Assembly: GCF_030227115.1 (NCBI RefSeq)
Contig: NZ_JASSUA010000002.1
Coordinates: 1 to 64,000, forward strand
Length of the DNA: 64,000 nt
DNA from: Marinobacter sp. SS13-12
GTDB lineage: Bacteria > Pseudomonadota > Gammaproteobacteria > Pseudomonadales > Oleiphilaceae
Direction: 5' to 3'
Shown: piece by piece, positions 59,503 to 64,000 of the stretch
Layout: each line of letters opens with the position of its first letter
Numbering within the stretch: position 1 is the first letter of the stretch
Made by a program: the position numbers and the translations under genes
The notes under the pieces: generated by a model
Told to the model about the DNA's origin: nothing
The model's database searches: none
Seen by the model: the letters and a program-made list of their open reading frames with translations, nothing else

Positions 59503-62500
59503 TCAAACATGGTTCGCTTCCTTATCGGCCGGTTGGGTACGGATGAGGGTGGAGCGGCCAGTGTCCAGCGCCTTGATCAGCTGGGTCTGTTTTTCCCGGA
59601 TGCCTTCTGCTGCCTGTTCGCGCACCGGCCCGTAGCCCCTGACGTCGGCTGGCAGCTCGGCCAGTTGCAGGAAAGTTTCGTAGTTGCTGGCGTCCAGTTC
59701 CCGGCCAATACGAGCCACCAGGTTTTGATAGTCCTTCAACATGGCGCGATCCAGCTTCCGGTCTGCTGAGTAACTGAAGGGATCCACCGCGGTTCCGCGC
59801 AGGCTGCGGAATTTTGCCAGCAGCCTGAAGGCCCGGAACATCCAGGGACCGAATCGGCGCTTCTTCGGACGTCCCTGGGCATCGGTTTCCTTGCTGAGCA
59901 GGGGCGGGGCCAGGTGAAAGTGGACCTTGAAGTCACCTTCAAAGGTTTCCTTCACTTCCTTCATGAAGTCGGTTTCCGCGAACAGCCGGGCCACTTCGTA
60001 CTCGTCCTTGTAGGCCATGACGCGATACAGTTGCTGCGCCACGGCCCGGGTCAGGAGCAGGTTTGTCTGTCCCAGGGCTTCCTCGGCCTTCCGGACTTCC
60101 GCAACACTGGCCCGGTACTGATCGGCCCAGCGCCGGTTCTGATAGTTGACCAGATGGCCATGACGGGTCTCGATCAGCTCATCAAGGGTCGGCTCGGACT
60201 GGGCGTTCACAACCTTCGCGCCGCCGGTGTCCAGCAAGTCCGTTACCGCGCTCAGATCAACAGCGGCCACGCGGCCCCAGCCGAAGGCTTCCTTGTTGCG
60301 ATCAATCGCCACGCCGTTGAGCTCGATGGCCTTCATCAAGGCCGCTTCAGACAGGGGCAGCAGTCCTTTCTGCCAGGCAAAGCCGAGCATCATCACGTTG
60401 GAGAATACGGTGTCGCCCATCAGCTTCTCGGCGATGCCATTGGCGTCGAGCTGATTGAAATGGTCCTGACCGACCGCATCTCGGAGCAGGCCCAGTCGCT
60501 TGTCGGCCTTCATGTCGGCATCGCGGAAGAGCACGTAATCGGCGGTAGGCAGTTCCGCTTCGTTGGCTACAATCCGGGTGTGATTCGGCCTCAGTACACT
60601 CAGGGCTTTCTGGGAGGACGCCACCACCAGGTCACAGGCGATAATCGCATCGGCCTGGCCGTTGCTGATCCGAACCTGGTGGAGCTTGTCCGGAGACGGC
60701 GCCATGCGCACATAGCTCAGAACGGTGCCACCCTTCTGGGCGAAGCCCATGAAATCCAGTACCGAGGCACCCCGGGATTCCAGGTGCGCGGCCATGGTGA
60801 TCAGCTGTCCCACGGTGACCACGCCTGTGCCACCGACGCCGCCAACGAGCAGGTCATAGGAGCCGGTCATCGCCGGCAGTTCCGGAGCAGGAATGTTGGC
60901 CAGTTTGCCGGTCAGTACCGAGCCGGTGTCCATACCCCGGGATTTGCGCAGCTGCCCGCCTTCAATGGTGACAAAGCTGGGGCAGAAGCCGTTGACGCAG
61001 GAAAAGTCCTTGTTGCACGAAGACTGGTCGATCTTGCGCTTACGGCCCAGCTCGGTTTTGCGGGGCACAACGGAGAGGCAGTTGGACTGCACCGAGCAAT
61101 CGCCACAACCCTCGCAGACGTGATGGTTGATGAATGCCCGCTTTGCCGGGTCCGGGAACTGATTGCGCTTGCGGCGCCGGCGCTTTTCAGCGGCACAGGT
61201 CTGGTCGTAGATCAGCACGGTGCATCCCGGAATGTCCCGCAATTCGCGCTGAACCGTATCCAGTTCGGAGCGATCGTGGAAGGTGACGTCCTTCGGGAAC
61301 TGGTCTTTATGGCCATCGTATTTTTCCGGCTCATCACTGAGCACCACGACCCTGCGAACACCTTCGGCTGCCATCTGCTGGGCAATCATGGGCACGGTGA
61401 TCTGTCCATCGACCGGCTGGCCGCCAGTCATGGCCACGGCATCGTTGAACAGTATCTTGTAGGTGATGTTGATGCCTGCCGCCACGGCCTGGCGGATGGC
61501 CATGGAGCCGGAGTGGAAATAGGTGCCTTCACCCAGGTTCTGAAACACGTGGGGGTTACCGATATAACGGCTCTTGCCGATCCAGTTGACGCCTTCGCCA
61601 CCCATCTGAATCAGGGATTCCGTGTTGCGGCCCATCCAGGAGGCCATGAAGTGGCAGCCTATGCCGGCCAGAGCCTTGCTGCCTTCCGGGACCTTGGTGG
61701 ACGTGTTGTGGGGGCAGCCGGAGCAGAAATAGGGCATCCGCTTTACACCACCCGGGTCCTGGGCATTGGACATGGCGCTGATCTCGGCCATGCGCTCGCT
61801 GAAGTCCAGCGAGAAGAACCGGCCAAGCCTGGCAGCCAGGAAACCGGCCACCAGTTTAGGGCTCAGTTCACCCACGTAGGGGATCAGCGGGCGGCCGAGC
61901 TCATCCTGTTTGCCGGTAATCAGCACTTTGCCGGGGCGGTCCGGCTCGGACATGGTTTCCTTGATCTGGCTCTCGATGATGCCCCGCTTTTCTTCAATGA
62001 CCAGGACTTCTTCCTTGCCATGAACGAAGTTGAGAATGCCGCGCCGCTCCAGAGGCCAGACCATACCGATCTTGTAGATATCCAGCCCCATGTCGTGGGC
62101 CTTGTCTTCATCAATGCCCAACAGATCGAGGGCTTCGAGCAGGTCCAGGTGACCCTTGCCGGTGGTTACAATGCCGAAACGGGCTTCCGGGTTGTTGTAC
62201 AGGCAGCGGTCAATGGGGTTGGCCCTGGCGAAGGCCTGCACGGCGGCCAGCTTGTGTTCGATCCGGGTTTCCAGTTGGGGCCCGGGCAGGTCCGGCCAGC
62301 GGTAGTGGAGGCCGCTTTCGGGCGCGGTGAAGTCATCGGGCGTGACAAACTCCGGCAGCGGGGGCAGCTCCACGGAGGCCGCGCTTTCAACCGTTTCCGA
62401 TATTGCCTTGAAACCCACCCAGCAGCCGCTGTAACGGGACAGGGCATAGCCCCAGAGGCCGAATTCCAGGTACTCGGCCAGGCTGGCCGGGTTGATGGTG

Positions 62501-63021
62501 GGCATGAAGAAACTCATGAATGCCACATCGGACTGGTGGGGCATGGAGGAGGACACGCAGCCATGATCATCACCGGCAACCACCAAGACACCGCCGTGGG
62601 GGGATGAACCGTAGGTGGTGCCGTGTTTGAGGGCATCGCCAGCGCGGTCAACCCCGGGGCCTTTGCCATACCAGAGGCCGAATACGCCATCCACCTGCCG
62701 GTCATCATCGGTCTCTACCTGCTGGGTGCCCAGCATGATGGTGGCAGCCAGGTCTTCGTTAATCGCTGGCACGAAATCGATACGATTTTCATCGAGCAGG
62801 GTCTGGGCCTGCCAGAGCGCCTGGTCGTAGGCACCCAGGGGGGAACCCCGGTAGCCACTGACCATGCCGGCGGTGTTCAGCCCCTGCTTACGATCCAGGG
62901 TGGCCTGCATCAAAGGGATGCGGACCAGAGCCTGTGTTCCGGTCAGGAAAACCCGGCCTGATTCCCGCAGGTAGCGGTCTTCCAGTTTGTAATTGTCGAG
63001 CTGCGGGGTGTCGGCGGACAT
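59503..63021 (-). CDS. Indolepyruvate ferredoxin oxidoreductase, fused subunits
   Basis: A 1172-residue protein that joins the alpha and gamma subunits of 2-oxoacid:ferredoxin oxidoreductase. The N-terminal part has the thiamine-enzyme pyrimidine region (GYRGSPLGAYD), the middle part the ThDP-binding region (FCSGCPHNTSTKVPEGS and GGEGVNWIGKS), then two cysteine clusters (CEGCGDCSVQSNC and CNKDFSCVNGFC) for iron-sulfur centres, and the gamma part (GGVGGTGVVTVGQL). It decarboxylates aryl-pyruvates to aryl-acetyl-CoA. The ATG has AAAGGAGGG upstream. It is convergent with the transporter and divergent from an Lrp-type gene. Confidence 0.92.
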   Translation of the reverse strand: MSADTPQLDNYKLEDRYLRESGRVFLTGTQALVRIPLMQATLDRKQGLNTAGMVSGYRGSPLGAYDQALWQAQTLLDENRIDFVPAINEDLAATIMLGTQQVETDDDRQVDGVFGLWYGKGPGVDRAGDALKHGTTYGSSPHGGVLVVAGDDHGCVSSSMPHQSDVAFMSFFMPTINPASLAEYLEFGLWGYALSRYSGCWVGFKAISETVESAASVELPPLPEFVTPDDFTAPESGLHYRWPDLPGPQLETRIEHKLAAVQAFARANPIDRCLYNNPEARFGIVTTGKGHLDLLEALDLLGIDEDKAHDMGLDIYKIGMVWPLERRGILNFVHGKEEVLVIEEKRGIIESQIKETMSEPDRPGKVLITGKQDELGRPLIPYVGELSPKLVAGFLAARLGRFFSLDFSERMAEISAMSNAQDPGGVKRMPYFCSGCPHNTSTKVPEGSKALAGIGCHFMASWMGRNTESLIQMGGEGVNWIGKSRYIGNPHVFQNLGEGTYFHSGSMAIRQAVAAGINITYKILFNDAVAMTGGQPVDGQITVPMIAQQMAAEGVRRVVVLSDEPEKYDGHKDQFPKDVTFHDRSELDTVQRELRDIPGCTVLIYDQTCAAEKRRRRKRNQFPDPAKRAFINHHVCEGCGDCSVQSNCLSVVPRKTELGRKRKIDQSSCNKDFSCVNGFCPSFVTIEGGQLRKSRGMDTGSVLTGKLANIPAPELPAMTGSYDLLVGGVGGTGVVTVGQLITMAAHLESRGASVLDFMGFAQKGGTVLSYVRMAPSPDKLHQVRISNGQADAIIACDLVVASSQKALSVLRPNHTRIVANEAELPTADYVLFRDADMKADKRLGLLRDAVGQDHFNQLDANGIAEKLMGDTVFSNVMMLGFAWQKGLLPLSEAALMKAIELNGVAIDRNKEAFGWGRVAAVDLSAVTDLLDTGGAKVVNAQSEPTLDELIETRHGHLVNYQNRRWADQYRASVAEVRKAEEALGQTNLLLTRAVAQQLYRVMAYKDEYEVARLFAETDFMKEVKETFEGDFKVHFHLAPPLLSKETDAQGRPKKRRFGPWMFRAFRLLAKFRSLRGTAVDPFSYSADRKLDRAMLKDYQNLVARIGRELDASNYETFLQLAELPADVRGYGPVREQAAEGIREKQTQLIKALDTGRSTLIRTQPADKEANHV

Positions 63022-63122
63022 GGTGCCCTCCTTTTGTCGATTTTATAACCAGAATTCTAGAGGGAAGTCCGCAGAAGGTGCTTGCTTATTGGGTGAGGGT
63101 TGTCGGGGTTTGCGAAAGGATG

Positions 63123-63162
63123 TTTGATAAAAGACAATATTAAGCAAGAACCTTTGATAAAA
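63123..63162 (+). promoter_or_regulatory. Direct repeats before the Lrp-type gene
   Basis: TTTGATAAAA occurs at 63123-63132 and again at 63153-63162, exactly 30 bases (three helical turns) apart, in the 156-base gap between the oxidoreductase and the Lrp-type gene. Lrp/AsnC octamers often bind AT-rich sites in phase with the helix, so this is a candidate autoregulatory and divergent control site. Confidence 0.45.
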
Positions 63163-63177
63163 ATCAGGTGTTACCAA

Positions 63178-63657
63178 ATGAAACAGGTCAATCTCGACAA
63201 ACTGGATCGGCGGATCCTGTCGGTGCTTCAGCAGGACGGGCGCATCAGTAACCAGTTACTGGCAGAGCAGGTGGGGTTGTCGCCTGCGGCCTGCTGGCGG
63301 CGGGTACGGACTCTGGAGGAAAGCGGTGTCATTCGGGGATATAGCGCACGGTTGGACCCCGATCGCATCGGCCAGGGTTTGTGCGTGCTGGTCAACCTGT
63401 CATTACAGCGGCACACGATCGACAGCACTGCAGAGATTGAACAGCAGGTCAGCAGTTACCCGGAGGTACTCCAGTGTTTTGCGGTGACCGGCAATGCCGA
63501 TTTCGTACTGAGGGTTATCGTGCCGGATATGGCCAGCTATGACCGCTTTCTGAATGAAAAGATCTTTACCTTGCAGGGCATTGCACAGGTGAATTCAAAC
63601 TTTGCTTTGCGGGAGATCAAGAATACCGAGACCATCCCGGTGGATGGCCTGGTATGA
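63178..63657 (+). CDS. Lrp/AsnC family transcriptional regulator
   Basis: A 159-residue Lrp/AsnC-type regulator. The N-terminal helix-turn-helix is LDKLDRRILSVLQQDGRISNQLLAE (in part) with GLSPAACWRRVRTLEESGVI. The C-terminal RAM domain (about 65-150) has VLQCFAVTGNADFVLRVIV, the usual ligand region. The ATG at 63178 has AGGTG upstream; 26 residues of open frame before it are unsupported. It is divergent from the indolepyruvate oxidoreductase and probably controls it in response to an amino acid, as such neighbours commonly do. Confidence 0.92.
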   Translation: MKQVNLDKLDRRILSVLQQDGRISNQLLAEQVGLSPAACWRRVRTLEESGVIRGYSARLDPDRIGQGLCVLVNLSLQRHTIDSTAEIEQQVSSYPEVLQCFAVTGNADFVLRVIVPDMASYDRFLNEKIFTLQGIAQVNSNFALREIKNTETIPVDGLV

Positions 63658-63714
63658 GACGTCAATAATGCGAACCTGAACGTATCCCCCCGCAGGGCGG
63701 GGAGTAAGAGCGGT

Positions 63715-63738
63715 AGCCCGGTGTTACTCGGGCTTTTT
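63715..63738 (+). terminator. Terminator after the Lrp-type gene
   Basis: AGCCCG (63715-63720) and CGGGCT (63729-63734) form a six-pair stem followed by TTTTT. It contains the stop codon of the convergent PaaZ-type gene (63724-63726). A nearby CCCCGC/GCGGGG hairpin (63687-63702) has no T-run. Confidence 0.6.
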
Positions 63739-64000
63739 GGCAACCAGTGTCAGGATGTCGTAGCTTGCAACCAGTTCGTCGTTCTGGTTCTGAACTTGAA
63801 CATCCCAGACTACTACGCCCTGGGGGTGTCCATCCGGGGATGTCCGCCCCTGATCGATCTTGCGCTTGCAGGTCAGCCGCGCCCGGATGGTGTCTCCCGG
63901 GGCAACCGGCTCAATAAAGCGCAGAGTGTCCAGACCGTAGTTCGCCAGAACCGGGCCTTCGCCCGGATAAACGAACAGTCCGGCCGCCGCAGAAAGCACG
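63724..64000 (-). CDS. paaZ: PaaZ-like C-terminal MaoC domain, 5' end outside window
   Basis: The last 92 or so codons of a gene that enters from the right edge on the minus strand. [28 protein letters not shown] (in part) with KPVAPGD-like [16 protein letters not shown] and the ending [13 protein letters not shown] match the C-terminal MaoC-type hydratase domain of PaaZ, the bifunctional oxepin-CoA hydrolase and aldehyde dehydrogenase of the phenylacetate pathway. The aldehyde dehydrogenase half would lie outside the window. A stand-alone MaoC protein is the alternative. The start codon is not in the window. Confidence 0.8.
   Translation of the reverse strand, partial: VLSAAAGLFVYPGEGPVLANYGLDTLRFIEPVAPGDTIRARLTCKRKIDQGRTSPDGHPQGVVVWDVQVQNQNDELVASYDILTLVAKKPE

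Noticed and set aside
59914..62607. An open frame of 897 codons on the plus strand
   Set aside because: It lies wholly opposite the indolepyruvate oxidoreductase gene, has low-complexity His/Gly-rich content and no recognisable domain; it is an antisense shadow of GC-rich coding DNA.

Overview
The window reads as chromosomal DNA of a gammaproteobacterium close to the Pseudomonas/Marinobacter group; Marinobacter or a near relative is my best guess. Grounds: gene order follows the pseudomonad pattern (rplM-rpsI-petABC-sspAB; rsmI-rnpB-mraZ and the dcw cluster to lpxC; dciA-M23 peptidase-secA-argJ; xseB-ispA-dxs; lgt-thyA-folA), MurE has the meso-diaminopimelate signature, and codon use looks even and moderately GC-rich. 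No prophage, insertion sequence, CRISPR array, plasmid gene or tRNA was seen.

Layout: 1-112 is the 3' end of a 5S rRNA gene and its terminator. 0.2-5.6 kb: leuA, a long HolD-like gene, rimI, prfC and a TatD-family nuclease. 5.7-10.8 kb: ribosomal proteins L13/S9, cytochrome bc1 (petABC) and sspAB. 10.8-13.7 kb (minus strand): lpoA-yraN-diaA. 13.9-15.1 kb: rsmI and the RNase P RNA gene. 15.4-33.6 kb: a complete division and cell-wall (dcw) cluster, mraZ-rsmH-ftsL-ftsI-murE-murF-mraY-murD-ftsW-murG-murC-ddl-ftsQ-ftsA-ftsZ-lpxC, tightly packed with many 1-16 nt overlaps and led by an MraZ-type operator. 33.6-41.8 kb: dciA (minus), an M23 peptidase, secA, argJ, a Nudix/ThiE-like fusion, moaC and ribA. 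41.8-45.8 kb (minus strand): an NRDE-family gene, then xseB-ispA-dxs. 45.9-49.1 kb: a TauE/SafE transporter, lgt, thyA, a perfect long inverted repeat and folA. 49.2-52.9 kb: a DEAD-box helicase (minus), an acyl-CoA thioesterase-like gene and an MFS transporter.

The last 11 kb is the accessory and most interesting part. A PaaX-type repressor is divergent from a five-gene Liv-type ABC transporter. The transporter's last gene is an in-frame fusion of a hemerythrin-like di-iron domain to a LivF ATPase. Convergent to it lies a fused 1172-residue indolepyruvate ferredoxin oxidoreductase, divergent from an Lrp/AsnC regulator, and the window ends inside a gene whose C-terminus matches the PaaZ MaoC domain. 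Together these suggest uptake of an aromatic acid or amino acid, oxidative decarboxylation of aryl-pyruvates to aryl-acetyl-CoA, and entry into the oxygen-dependent phenylacetyl-CoA (paa) pathway. The fusion may link transport to oxygen, NO or iron status; that link is inference.

Most of the window is conserved housekeeping DNA. I did not find a defence or mobile system. The best candidates for new biology are the hemerythrin-LivF fusion, the palindrome in the transporter promoter, the thyA-folA inverted repeat, and a DiaA homologue whose usual ligand-binding loops are changed.
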